Source of the DNA: Acidaminococcus intestini DSM 21505
GTDB taxonomy: Bacteria; Bacillota; Negativicutes; Acidaminococcales; Acidaminococcaceae
Assembly: GCF_000425045.1 (NCBI RefSeq)
Contig: NZ_KE384298.1
Location: 35,583 to 99,582, forward strand
Length of the DNA stretch: 64,000 nt
Direction of reading: 5' to 3'
Shown here one piece after another: positions 1 through 8,572 of the stretch. The notes beneath the pieces are model-generated. The model did not search any database. It was not told where the DNA came from and saw only the letters and a list, made by a program, of their open reading frames with translations. A program made the translations under genes and the position numbers. The number at the start of each line of letters is the position of its first letter. Position 1 is the stretch's first letter.

Positions 1-1538
1 CCGTCAGCTGTAATATTGGAAAGATCTTTCAGGTTCCTAATATCTGTCGCGTTGCTCGCAATGTTCGACGTATTGGTGGAGATGTTGTCGGCATTACTCT
101 TCACCTGTCCATCAAGGGCCAGAAGGTTATCACCCGTCGTGCTTGCCGTCTTGACATAGGTCCCATCAGATGAAGGCCGCACTTCGCTGTAGACCGTGCC
201 GCCCGCCACAAGGTTCGCATCGCCGGAAGCAACAGCACCATCATTGTTGACGCTTATCTTGTAAGTGGCAGCCCCTGTCGTTTGGTCCGTTTCGCTTGCT
301 ACACTGATGCGATCGCCTGCCGAAACTTTTGTCAGCTGATCCATGGTTGCCGCATCGTGACCATCTTTACCGTATCCTACATTGACCAAGCGATTATAAA
401 GGTTGCTGCTATAAGTCTGTTCCTTTACGGTTCCTCCCCCGTTCACTGTATACGATGTTTGATAATATTTATCACCTTTGTTATGTCCGACGGAAATGGT
501 TCCTGCTTCCGTGGCCACGGCGCCTGCACCGATGGCAACCCCTTTTTCAACATTTGCTGACGCACCGATGCCAATTGCAACGGCATCTTTTGCCGTATCT
601 GCGGTTGAAGCACCGCCAAGGGCAACAGAATATTGTCCTTGAGCAGCCCCTTTTTCTCCCCCTACCAAAACTGAATAGAGCCCACTTGCAGCATTAGACC
701 AGCCGCCTAAAATGGCAGTCCCCGTTCCGGACACCGTATTGCTGGCCCCGCCATAAACAGAAGTCAGCGTACCTGCTGTCATATTATAGGTTCCGCCAAA
801 AATGCCCGCCTGTCTTCCTCCAACGGTATTTTTTGTTCCCCCAATCAGAACGGACTGGTTAGCATTCCCTGAAGACTTGTTTACCGTTCCGCCAACAAAT
901 ACAGTATCCGTTCCACTCGTCAGTTCGTGTTGATTCCCACCAATGATGATCCCGTTTGCCGCACCATTTTTATTATTTGAGCCTCCAATGATTGTACTGT
1001 TGGTGCCGCTTGCTGTATTGGTATTTCCGCCCATAATAGACGCATTTTCCCCTGAAGCCGTATTGGTGGAACCACTTACAACAATGGAGTTTCTCCCTGA
1101 AGCTATATTATTGGCGCCGCCCGTAACAACAGAATAAACGCCAGAGACCGTATTTCCCGATCCCCCTAAAACAACGGAATAATTTCCGCTGGCCGTATTG
1201 TATTGGCCGCCTAGGACCTGTCCGTATAGCGCAAGAGGTGCCGTTGCGGTTCCAATGCTGCCGCTATCAGTAACAAAGATTTGCCCTGCGTGGCCCCACC
1301 ATGAATTGGTTGAATCAATGAAAGCATAGTATAGATCTCCCGTTGTTTGGGCAGTCGTACCGCCTGATGTCTTATAATCCATCGAGACCTGTTTTTCCGG
1401 CGTGATTTCCGCTGCGTACCCCACATTTCCCACAATCCTGCCTTGATTAAAAGGCAAAAGCGCGGTCACTCCCCATACGGTCATAGATGCCATGGTCAAG
1501 ATAGCAATCTTTTTACGCAAGCTCATTGTCCCTCTCAT
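1..1538 (-). CDS. YadA-type trimeric autotransporter adhesin, N-terminal part (cut by window edge)
   Basis: The reading frame stays open from the ATG at 1538 to the window edge, giving 512 codons with no stop. It starts with a basic, hydrophobic signal peptide (RKKIAILTMASM). A long array of roughly 15-residue head repeats follows, built on GG-x-N-x-x-SG, for example SVVLGGSGNTVSG and SVVTGGANNIASG. Next come a neck-like segment (NRLVNVGYGKDGHDAATMDQL) and the start of a coiled-coil stalk rich in Asn and Ser. The membrane anchor must lie beyond the window. Proteins of this family are exported through the outer membrane as trimers and bind host surfaces. An AAGGAGGAG site lies just before the ATG at 1538; an in-frame ATG at 1526 is an alternative start. 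Type V secretion implies a diderm cell. The ligand cannot be told. Confidence 0.88.
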   Translation of the reverse strand, partial: MRGTMSLRKKIAILTMASMTVWGVTALLPFNQGRIVGNVGYAAEITPEKQVSMDYKTSGGTTAQTTGDLYYAFIDSTNSWWGHAGQIFVTDSGSIGTATAPLALYGQVLGGQYNTASGNYSVVLGGSGNTVSGVYSVVTGGANNIASGRNSIVVSGSTNTASGENASIMGGNTNTASGTNSTIIGGSNNKNGAANGIIIGGNQHELTSGTDTVFVGGTVNKSSGNANQSVLIGGTKNTVGGRQAGIFGGTYNMTAGTLTSVYGGASNTVSGTGTAILGGWSNAASGLYSVLVGGEKGAAQGQYSVALGGASTADTAKDAVAIGIGASANVEKGVAIGAGAVATEAGTISVGHNKGDKYYQTSYTVNGGGTVKEQTYSSNLYNRLVNVGYGKDGHDAATMDQLTKVSAGDRISVASETDQTTGAATYKISVNNDGAVASGDANLVAGGTVYSEVRPSSDGTYVKTASTTGDNLLALDGQVKSNADNISTNTSNIASNATDIRNLKDLSNITAD

Positions 1539-1890
1539 CGGTCTCCTCCTTGTTTTCCTTCAGTCCCCCATGGTATTTTTCTCTTTTATCCATTTTTTCT
1601 CTTTTCAAATTGTAAAATAGGCATAATGAATCGTTTCGTAAACTAAGTTTGTTATTTACAGAATATTATGCGTTTTAATGATAACTAATTATTTTAGTTT
1701 CTTTTTTTATATTTATATCCTTATTCATGTCTCATCATTCTATAAGGAATTTTGTTATATGTCAATAATATTTTTTAAATAAAATAGATTCATAATATAT
1801 ATATTATTGGTAATCATAGTTAAAAATCGATTATATTCACAGAATACAACTTTCACTTTAAACGAATTACTCATTTAATTTATATATAAA
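1539..1890. other. AT-rich intergenic stretch upstream of the adhesin
   Basis: About 350 bases of very AT-rich DNA hold the adhesin promoter region on the minus strand. I see no open frame, no conserved RNA motif and no clear repeat. Several AT-only tracts (for example around 1796-1806) could be UP-element or bent DNA, but no single -35/-10 pair stands out. Confidence 0.4.
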
Positions 1891-1932
1891 AATCGGCCAT
1901 TTTCTTACAAATTCGTAAGAAAATGGCCGATT
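1891..1932 (-). terminator. Intrinsic terminator of the fumarase operon
   Basis: A perfect 18-bp inverted repeat (AATCGGCCATTTTCTTAC and its complement) surrounds a 6-base loop. On the minus strand it is followed by a T run (TTTTTATATA). It lies about 35 bases after the fumarase beta stop codon. Confidence 0.85.
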
Positions 1933-1967
1933 GATTCAGAGACTTACTGAGTTAGGGAACGACCTGA

Positions 1968-2585
1968 TTACTTTATGAACCCAACCTGCTTGCTGATTTC
2001 AGCATAGACCTGTTCCGCCGTTTTACGGTATTTCTTCTTATTTTCTTCAAAAAGGTTGTCCCCGTGAGTATCAATGGCGACAATCAAGGGCCCTAAGGTA
2101 TCGACTTCACTGGTCCACAGGGTTTCCGGCATCCCCAGGTCTTCCCACTTACGGTCAATGATCTGCTTGAAATTGACAGCACTGACAACGGCGCAGCCAG
2201 CCGGAAAAACGCAGAAGATACAAGTATCTTCCTTACAGGCTTCCTGGGTTCCCTCCCCCATGCCGCCTTTACCGACAATCAACTTGACGCCCGTTTCCTT
2301 GATGAAGGCCTTTTCAAATTTTTCCATTCGCATGGAAGTCGTCGGTCCAATGGAGACCATTTCGAAGCGATCCTTTTCGCCGGCAATGGGGCGGACAATC
2401 GGCCCGGCATGGAAGATGGCCCCGCCTTTGAGGTCAACGGGAAGTTCTCTTTTTTCCTCGATGAGGCGGCGATGGGCAACGTCACGGCAGGTCGTAATGT
2501 GACCGGTCAGATAGACAATGTCACCGATTTTGAGGTTCTTGATGTCTTCGTCCTTGATGGGCGTATGAAGGATGATCTTAGCCAT
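1968..2585 (-). CDS. Class I fumarate hydratase (or L-tartrate dehydratase), beta subunit
   Basis: This 205-residue protein matches the C-terminal (beta) half of Fe-S class I fumarases, which interconvert fumarate and malate. The family pattern is visible in the N-terminal swivelling domain (GDIVYLTGHITTCRDVAHRR), the GPIVRP segment and the GPTTSMRME loop, which normally carries substrate-binding residues. The ATG overlaps the alpha-subunit stop by one base (TAATG), so the two chains are translationally coupled. In many bacteria and archaea the enzyme is split in this way. L-tartrate dehydratase (TtdB) has the same fold and cannot be excluded by eye. The transporter upstream in the same operon fits uptake of a C4-dicarboxylate substrate. 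Confidence 0.85.
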   Translation of the reverse strand: MAKIILHTPIKDEDIKNLKIGDIVYLTGHITTCRDVAHRRLIEEKRELPVDLKGGAIFHAGPIVRPIAGEKDRFEMVSIGPTTSMRMEKFEKAFIKETGVKLIVGKGGMGEGTQEACKEDTCIFCVFPAGCAVVSAVNFKQIIDRKWEDLGMPETLWTSEVDTLGPLIVAIDTHGDNLFEENKKKYRKTAEQVYAEISKQVGFIK

Positions 2586-3484
2586 TAAAATTCAGCTCCT
2601 TTGTGGGTAGTAACAGTATAATGCAGATCCTTATCAAAGATGATGTGACCGCGGCGATGGTTCCAGCAGCCAATGTTCACGGCAACACCGATGGCCGATG
2701 GATGGCGGGCTGTATTGACGATATTGACGCCCAGTACAGAGGCCGATCCTGTCATACCCTGCGGGCCTAGGCCAATCTTATTGATGCCTTCTCCCAAGAG
2801 CCGTTCCATCTTGGCTGCCCGTTCGTTCGGGTTATGGGACCCGACAGGACGCATGAGGGCCAGTTTTGAATTAAGGGCCGCTGTTTCAACGCTGGTTGCA
2901 ACACCAACACCAACGAGGAAAGGAGGGCAGGCATTCGGGCCATAGCTGACCATTCTTTCAAGGACAAATTTCGTAACGCCTTCATACCCCTCCCCTGGCA
3001 TCAGGACCATGGCATGACCTGGAAGGGTGCAGCCACCGCCTGCCATATAGGTATAGATTTCGCAGGAATCAGAGTTTGGTTCAATGGACCAAAATACGGA
3101 AGGGGTTCCTTTACCGACATTTTTCCCCGTATTGTATTCGTCAAAGGTTTCTACACTGTTATGACGGAGCGGGGTCGTAACCGTCGTGCGGATCACGGCT
3201 TCACGCAGCAGTGCTTCCAAGTCGTCAATGAGAGGGAACTTGGTCCCGCATTTTACAAAGAACTGCAGCACGCCCGTATCCTGACAGGACGGACGGTCAA
3301 GCTTTTTGGCAAGCTCCATGTTCTTTTCATAGGTTTCATATAGCAGTTTGGCAATGGGTACGGTTTCCTTGGAAGCCAGTTCCTTTAATTTGTCTGCAAC
3401 ATCGTCCGGCAGGACCTTGGACGTATACCCGACAAACCGAGCCATGATATCGGTCATCTGTTCAACTTGTTCAGTGTGTGACAT
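2585..3484 (-). CDS. Class I fumarate hydratase (or L-tartrate dehydratase), alpha subunit
   Basis: This 299-residue protein is the catalytic, [4Fe-4S]-binding half of a two-subunit class I hydro-lyase. Cysteines expected to hold the cluster are seen in RPSCQDTG (about residue 67), in the GPNACPPF segment and in NIGCWNHRRG near the C-terminus. The length is normal for a split alpha chain. A TAAGGAGG site precedes the ATG by nine bases. The gene lies 54 bases after the DASS carrier and is coupled to the beta gene, so transporter-alpha-beta form one operon. The reaction is oxygen-sensitive in this class, which fits an anaerobe. Tartrate is the main alternative substrate. Confidence 0.87.
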   Translation of the reverse strand: MSHTEQVEQMTDIMARFVGYTSKVLPDDVADKLKELASKETVPIAKLLYETYEKNMELAKKLDRPSCQDTGVLQFFVKCGTKFPLIDDLEALLREAVIRTTVTTPLRHNSVETFDEYNTGKNVGKGTPSVFWSIEPNSDSCEIYTYMAGGGCTLPGHAMVLMPGEGYEGVTKFVLERMVSYGPNACPPFLVGVGVATSVETAALNSKLALMRPVGSHNPNERAAKMERLLGEGINKIGLGPQGMTGSASVLGVNIVNTARHPSAIGVAVNIGCWNHRRGHIIFDKDLHYTVTTHKGAEF

Positions 3485-3538
3485 TTAAAAATTCCTCCTT
3501 ATTAATAACTGCCTAGCTTGATATGGTTCATCATTTTC

Positions 3539-4807
3539 TCAAGGATAAAATGGGAAAATGAGGGGAAGCAAAATGAGACTGATAATAGCGGAAACCACAA
3601 TCATCGGAAGGCCTGCCTTGACATAATCATTGAACGTATACCCACCTGGGGCAAAGACCATCATATTGGCCGGCATCCCGATAGGAGTGGCAAAAGCAAG
3701 GGACGCTCCAATGACGGTAGCGACGACAACGGCCTTGGGATCCGCCCCCATTCCGGCTGAGATATTGAGACTGATTGGTACGAGAAGGGCAGTCGTGGCA
3801 AAGTTGCTCATAAAGTTTGTCATGAGGGTCGCGAGGAGAAAGACCACCACGAGCAGAGCAAAGGGAGACGCGCTGGGTCCCAAGGCACTAATGACCGTGT
3901 CAGCAATCATCTTGCCGGCGCCTGTCTTTTGAAGGGCTTTGGCAAGGGCCAAGGTGCCGCCATAAACAAAGATGGTCTGCATATCAATGGAACGATAGGC
4001 CGCCTTTTCGCTGATAGCGCCGCAGGCCACAAGGACAACTGCACCGATGCAGCCGGAAAGATAGAACTTGATGCCAATCTGCTTTTCAAAGATCATGGCA
4101 AGAATGGTAAGGACCATGACAACCAAGGAAACCATTTGTTTCCATCGCGGCACATCGGAAAAGTCCTGCTCCTCATCATACATGGAATCTCCCATGTTCT
4201 TCGTTTTTTCCGGCAGGAAACGATACCCGACACAGGCAAAGAAGGCCGTACTGATCAGAAGAATAGGAAGACCGACAAAGCCATATTCAAAGAAACTGAT
4301 TTCAACACCTACATTCTGAAGCGCGGCTTTTCCTAAAAGGTTGCCCGGAGCGCCGATAATGGAGAGGTTCCCGCCCATGGCAGCAGCAAAGATGAGGGGA
4401 AGGAGCAGGCGGGAACGGGAAAAACCAGATTTTGATGCCGTTCCAATGACGATTGGAATCAAGATAGCGGCCGTTCCTGTATTGGAAAGAAAGCCGCTCA
4501 TGATGCCCGTCACAAGCATGACCGCAACAATGAGTTCCCGTTCCGTATGGGCGAATTTGGTGACGATGCCGCCCACCCGATTGGCCATACCGGTTTCAAA
4601 AAAGCAGCCCCCAATCACGAACATAGCAACAAAAAGGATCAGATTGTTATCGACAAAACCACCAAAGGCATCCTTGGGACTGAGGACTCCTGTAAGAACC
4701 AGGACAAGGAGCGCAATGATGGACGTAACCGCCAGTGGAATCTTTTCCCAAACAAACATAACAATAACAAATAAGAGCAGTGCCAACGTAATGGCAACGG
4801 GTGACAT
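3539..4807 (-). CDS. DASS/SLC13-type anion (dicarboxylate) transporter
   Basis: A 422-residue polytopic membrane protein with about 11-12 hydrophobic segments. It resembles the ArsB/NhaD and DASS families of Na+- or H+-coupled anion carriers. Hairpin-like motifs typical of the fold are seen at GFLSNTGTAAILIP (near residue 115) and NFMSNFATTALLVP (near residue 335), the pseudo-symmetric SNT/SNF elements that bind Na+ and substrate. I start it at 4807, where GGGAGGAATTGCT precedes the ATG; the open frame runs 14 codons further upstream without a better site. It is the first gene of the operon with the fumarase, so fumarate, malate, tartrate or citrate are the likely substrates (inference). Confidence 0.8.
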   Translation of the reverse strand: MSPVAITLALLLFVIVMFVWEKIPLAVTSIIALLVLVLTGVLSPKDAFGGFVDNNLILFVAMFVIGGCFFETGMANRVGGIVTKFAHTERELIVAVMLVTGIMSGFLSNTGTAAILIPIVIGTASKSGFSRSRLLLPLIFAAAMGGNLSIIGAPGNLLGKAALQNVGVEISFFEYGFVGLPILLISTAFFACVGYRFLPEKTKNMGDSMYDEEQDFSDVPRWKQMVSLVVMVLTILAMIFEKQIGIKFYLSGCIGAVVLVACGAISEKAAYRSIDMQTIFVYGGTLALAKALQKTGAGKMIADTVISALGPSASPFALLVVVFLLATLMTNFMSNFATTALLVPISLNISAGMGADPKAVVVATVIGASLAFATPIGMPANMMVFAPGGYTFNDYVKAGLPMIVVSAIISLILLPLIFPFYP

Positions 4808-4844
4808 AGCAATTCCTCCCTTAGATAGAATTGGCGCCATTGGA

Positions 4845-4860
4845 TACATTTTAAAATGTA
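4845..4860. promoter_or_regulatory. Perfect palindrome upstream of the DASS-fumarase operon
   Basis: TACATTTTAAAATGTA is a perfect 16-base palindrome, 38 bases before the transporter start. TGGATAC at 4841-4847 overlaps it and is mirrored by GTATCCA at 4885-4891. The position fits an operator near the transcription start. The neighbouring GntR-type regulator is the obvious candidate to bind it (inference). Confidence 0.45.
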
Positions 4861-5033
4861 CATTTGTATTTTATATTTAATAAAGTATCCATTTCTTGAT
4901 TAGACTATATTCCAAATTTGATATTTCGTCAAGAGAATCATAGAGTTTTCTGTTTTTTCCATACAATTAACGAAATGCTCTTACGAATATTATCTAATTA
5001 GTCGAGTTTTTATCAGGTGTTTTCCATTCTGCT
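4861..5033. other. AT-rich promoter region between the DASS operon and the GntR terminator
   Basis: This stretch is AT-rich and holds no gene. It should contain the -35/-10 elements of the minus-strand transporter operon, but no single pair is convincing. The stretch 4992-5033 next to the terminator shows nothing recognisable. Confidence 0.3.
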
Positions 5034-5090
5034 CATAAAAAAAGAGACTTTCCGAAAATCACTTTGTGACTTTTGGAAAATCTCGTCTCT
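5034..5090 (-). terminator. Intrinsic terminator of the GntR regulator gene
   Basis: On the minus strand an imperfect stem opens with AGAGAC and closes with GTCTCT. A run of nine T (5042 down to 5034) follows directly. It lies about 65 bases after the regulator stop. Confidence 0.75.
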
Positions 5091-5156
5091 ACGAGTGCGC
5101 CAACGCAGGCACTGCTATCCATTTTTGTTTGTTTATAAAATAGATATATCCATTTT

Positions 5157-6131
5157 TTATTTTTCTCCCCTTGTGACAAAGCTGCGGTAATTGGTGAGCA
5201 CGTCTTCCATGCTGCGCTTCATATGGGCAACCATGAGCGCCCTCGCCCGCTTGCCGTCATGGGCCCGCAGGGCTTGCATGAGCTCATCGTGCTCTATGCT
5301 GGAAATCTTGGCATATTCCTCTTCGGTGACCAGATATCCCATGGATAGACCACTCCATAGATTGGCTGCAAGATGTTCCAATTTCTCATTGCCACAGGCT
5401 TTCCAAATGGCCATATGAAAGCTTTCGTTGTAGTCCTTATAAGCACTGTAATTTTTCTCCGCAAGGGATCGCTTCATATCTTTATAGACAGCTTCAATGC
5501 CGGAAATATCGGTCCCTTCCTGCGCTGCAAGATAAGCAGCTTCGCCTTCAAGGAGCGCGCGCACGGCATAGTGGTCACGAATGTTCTTAGTGCTCATGCC
5601 TAGAACAACGGCACCTTTATTGGGACGCAGCCGGACGAGTCCCTGGGAAGAAAGCAGCTGCAGAGCTTCCCGCACAGGGGTGACGGATACACCCATCCTG
5701 CGGGCCGTTTCTTCCAAAGTCAGGACCGTTCCCGTCTCGATTTCCTTACGGAAAATAGCCTTGCGCAAATAGGAGGCGACCTGTTCCCGCGCGGGCAAGA
5801 GATTGATAGGCTGGATGGCCGTATTTTTGAGCGGTTCTTTTATTTTTTCCTGCATGGGTAGATCCAAGCCATCAGGGGAACCTTTTTTTCCCCGCACAAT
5901 GATGTGGCGGTTGGAAAGCTTTTCGGCATAACCTTCTGCCACGAGACGATTCAAAGCCTCTCTTACAGGCATCCGAGAAACACCAAAGGATTTGGCCAGT
6001 TCCACCTGTTTCAATTCTTCACCAGCCGAAAGGATTCCCTTTTTGATTTTTTCTGAAAGGACCGAGAAGATTAGGTCCTGCGAGCTTACTTTTCCCTTAA
6101 GGAGAGCGTTTTCTTTCTTGTCAGCCTTCAT
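5157..6131 (-). CDS. GntR/FadR-family regulator with two tandem winged-helix domains and an FCD domain
   Basis: The usual FadR-type regulator has about 220-250 residues; this one has 324. Two GntR winged-helix motifs can be read: residues about 17-80 (ELAKSFGVSRMPVREALNRL) and about 113-178 (ETARRMGVSVTPVREALQLL). A linker of about 30 residues joins them. The rest (about 185-310) is an FCD effector domain with the expected acidic and His residues (DYNESFHMAIW, HDELMQALRAHD). FCD domains bind carboxylic acids with a metal. The gene points the same way as the DASS-fumarase operon and sits just upstream, with its own terminator, so control of that operon by a dicarboxylate is likely (inference). 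Confidence 0.82.
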   Translation of the reverse strand: MKADKKENALLKGKVSSQDLIFSVLSEKIKKGILSAGEELKQVELAKSFGVSRMPVREALNRLVAEGYAEKLSNRHIIVRGKKGSPDGLDLPMQEKIKEPLKNTAIQPINLLPAREQVASYLRKAIFRKEIETGTVLTLEETARRMGVSVTPVREALQLLSSQGLVRLRPNKGAVVLGMSTKNIRDHYAVRALLEGEAAYLAAQEGTDISGIEAVYKDMKRSLAEKNYSAYKDYNESFHMAIWKACGNEKLEHLAANLWSGLSMGYLVTEEEYAKISSIEHDELMQALRAHDGKRARALMVAHMKRSMEDVLTNYRSFVTRGEK

Positions 6132-6221
6132 GACAAAGGCCCCCTTCTTTGCTTTTTATGAAAAAAGAACTGTCCGCCAGTCTAGGTAAAGAAAGGACAA
6201 TCCCCGCAAGCAAGGAAATGC

Positions 6222-8027
6222 TTACTTTTCATCCATTTTAAGGATGGCCATGAAGGCTTCTTGGGGCAGTTCCACGGAGCCAACCTGTTTCATCCGTTTC
6301 TTCCCGGCCTTTTGTTTTTCAAGAAGTTTACGTTTACGCGTAATATCACCGCCATAGCATTTGGCAAGAACGTCCTTTCTCAGGGCACTGACGTTCTCAC
6401 GGGCAATGATCTTGCTTCCGATTGCGGCCTGGATGGGGATTTCAAAAAGCTGCCGGGGAATGATCTTGCGCAATTTTTCCACAAGGGCGCGGCCCCGTAC
6501 TTGGGCGCGGTCCCGATGGACAATGGCCGACAACGCGTCGACAGGATCCCCATTTAGGAGGATATCGACTTTGACCATATCGCTGGGCCGATATCCCGAC
6601 AGTTCATAGTCAAGGGAGGCATAACCGCGGGATACGGATTTCAAGCGGTCAAAATAATCAAAGATGATTTCACTTAAAGGCAGGCTGTAGTGGAGCATGA
6701 CCCGGTTTTCATCAAGATAGGTCATATTGGCATATTCCCCACGTTTTTCTTGGGACAGTTCCATTACAGGTCCCACATATTCCTTGGGAACGATGATGGT
6801 GGCATTGACAAAAGGTTCTTCTACATGGTCGATGACAGTCTGGGGCGGGAAAAGGGAGGGATTGTCCACCATTTCCACATCCCCATTTGTCCGGACAACT
6901 TCGTAGATGACGTTGGGCGCGGTTGTTATCAAGGCAAGGTTATATTCCCTTTCCAAACGCTCCTTGATGACATCCATATGAAGGAGTCCCAAAAAGCCGC
7001 AGCGGAAACCAAACCCCAGGGCGGAGGAAGTTTCCGGCTCAAACATGAGGGAAGCGTCGTTGAGCTGCAGTTTTTCCAGGGCATCGCGGAGATTGTCATA
7101 ATCGGAATTTTCCACAGGATAAAGGCCGCAGTACACCATGGGGGTAGCCTTGCGATAACCAGGCAGGGCCTGGGCAGCGGGATGATTTTCATCCGTAATG
7201 GTATCCCCCACCCGCGCATCGCGGACGTTCTTGATGGACGCGGCAAGGAAACCGACCATGCCTTCCCCCAGTTCCTCGACATTGACGAGGGCCGGTTTGA
7301 AGACACCCACTTCCGTGACTTCATAGACCTTCCCTGTTGCCATGAGACGAATGGTCATGCCCTTTTTAAGGCAGCCATTGACCACACGCAAGTAGAGCAT
7401 GACCCCTTTATACGAGTCAAATTTGGAGTCAAAGATGAGCGCCTGCAGCGGAGCTGCATCGTCCCCTTGGGGGGCCGGAATGCGGTTAACGACAGCCTCT
7501 AGGACCTCATCGATGCCAAGGCCCGTTTTGGCTGAGCAAAGAATCGATTCCGCCCCATCAATACCCAGGACATCCTCCACTTCCTTGATGACCCGGCAAG
7601 GATCAGCACTGGGAAGATCCACCTTGTTGATGACCGGGATGATTTCAAGGTCATGTTCCATTGCAAGGTAAACGTTGGCCAGGGTCTGCGCTTCAATGCC
7701 CTGGGTCGCATCGATGACAAGGAGTGCGCCTTCACAGGCAGCAAGGGCTCGGGAAACCTCGTAGTTGAAGTCGACATGGCCCGGGGTGTCAATGAGGTTC
7801 AAGATGTAATCATTGCCGTCTTTGGCATGGTAATCAAGCTGGACAGCCTGGTCCTTGATGGTGATGCCCCGCTCCCGTTCAAGGGACATATTGTCAAGGA
7901 TCTGGTCTTCCATTTCTCGCTTGGAAAGGGTTCCCGTCTTTTCGATGAGGCGGTCGGCAAGCGTGGATTTTCCATGATCGATATGGGCAATGATGGAAAA
8001 ATTCCGGATTCTATGGGTCTGTGCCAT
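6222..8027 (-). CDS. lepA: Elongation factor 4 (LepA), ribosomal back-translocase GTPase
   Basis: At 601 residues this is full length for LepA. The G1 motif (AHIDHGKST) is near residue 15, the G3 motif (DTPGHVDF) near residue 80 and the G4 motif (NKVD) near residue 134. The LepA-specific C-terminal domain is present, ending in the basic segment [19 protein letters not shown]. LepA binds stalled or mistranslocated ribosomes. A GGAGG site precedes the ATG. rpsT lies upstream on the same strand, an order common in Firmicutes. A hairpin in the gap probably separates the two transcripts. Confidence 0.97.
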   Translation of the reverse strand: MAQTHRIRNFSIIAHIDHGKSTLADRLIEKTGTLSKREMEDQILDNMSLERERGITIKDQAVQLDYHAKDGNDYILNLIDTPGHVDFNYEVSRALAACEGALLVIDATQGIEAQTLANVYLAMEHDLEIIPVINKVDLPSADPCRVIKEVEDVLGIDGAESILCSAKTGLGIDEVLEAVVNRIPAPQGDDAAPLQALIFDSKFDSYKGVMLYLRVVNGCLKKGMTIRLMATGKVYEVTEVGVFKPALVNVEELGEGMVGFLAASIKNVRDARVGDTITDENHPAAQALPGYRKATPMVYCGLYPVENSDYDNLRDALEKLQLNDASLMFEPETSSALGFGFRCGFLGLLHMDVIKERLEREYNLALITTAPNVIYEVVRTNGDVEMVDNPSLFPPQTVIDHVEEPFVNATIIVPKEYVGPVMELSQEKRGEYANMTYLDENRVMLHYSLPLSEIIFDYFDRLKSVSRGYASLDYELSGYRPSDMVKVDILLNGDPVDALSAIVHRDRAQVRGRALVEKLRKIIPRQLFEIPIQAAIGSKIIARENVSALRKDVLAKCYGGDITRKRKLLEKQKAGKKRMKQVGSVELPQEAFMAILKMDEK

Positions 8028-8060
8028 GGATTGATTCTACCTCCAAGATTTCAGTAAGCT

Positions 8061-8100
8061 AAAAACACCGCGCGGCGTAAGCCGCGTGGGGGTTATTTTT
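8061..8100. terminator. GC-rich hairpin between rpsT and lepA
   Basis: A CGCGGC/GCCGCG stem with a GTAA tetraloop, extended by weaker pairs, has A and T tracts on both sides. It could stop transcription on either strand, or mark the lepA leader. Confidence 0.5.
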
Positions 8101-8157
8101 CATTATAGCATGAAGGATGGCTCCTTGTAAAAAGCCGCTCCTGAAAAAGCTTCCATA

Positions 8158-8196
8158 TAGCAAAAAGACTGGCAGCCGAATGGCTGTCAGTCTTTT
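8158..8196 (-). terminator. Intrinsic terminator of rpsT
   Basis: A 15-bp stem (AAAAGACTGGCAGCC, one wobble pair) has a 4-base loop and runs into T on the minus strand. It starts 9 bases after the rpsT stop. Confidence 0.85.
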
Positions 8197-8204
8197 GGAC
8201 TGTC

Positions 8205-8468
8205 TTATTTGACTGCGTTGACTTTCTTGGCTAAACGGGACTTTTTGCGAGCAGCAGCAAATTTGTTCACCGTACCCTTGCGGGCAGCTTTATCGAGTAA
8301 GCTTGCAGCGGTCTTAAGAGCGGCCTGAGCCTCATCCTTGGAACCAGCAGCAGCAAAAGCTTCAACCTTACGTGCAGTACTGCGGATTTCCGCCTTGACG
8401 GGGCCATTGGCAGCGCGGCGCTCAGCATCAGTCTTGACGCTACGAACGGAAGACTTAATATTCGGCAT
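8205..8468 (-). CDS. rpsT: 30S ribosomal protein S20
   Basis: A small, very basic protein of 87 residues, standard for S20, which binds 16S rRNA during early 30S assembly. It begins MPNIKSSVRSVKTDAERR and ends KKSRLAKKVNAVK, both typical. A GGAGGTG site lies seven bases before the ATG. It has its own terminator. Confidence 0.97.
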   Translation of the reverse strand: MPNIKSSVRSVKTDAERRAANGPVKAEIRSTARKVEAFAAAGSKDEAQAALKTAASLLDKAARKGTVNKFAAARKKSRLAKKVNAVK

Positions 8469-8572
8469 GTTTTCACCTCCACCAATTAGCTTTACCGAAA
8501 CATTTTATCATTAATAGATATAAAAGGCAAGGAGTTTTTCCATAAGGCTCCTGTATGGGCCGGATGGTTCCC

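Noticed and set aside
1-1538. CRISPR-like array in the adhesin repeats
   Set aside because: The repeats are in frame, degenerate and encode GGxNxxSG units; there are no uniform spacers.
2074-2502. Plus-strand open frame of 142 codons inside the fumarase beta gene
   Set aside because: It is antisense to a clearly coding gene, has no ribosome site and low-complexity Ser/Pro-rich content typical of shadow frames.
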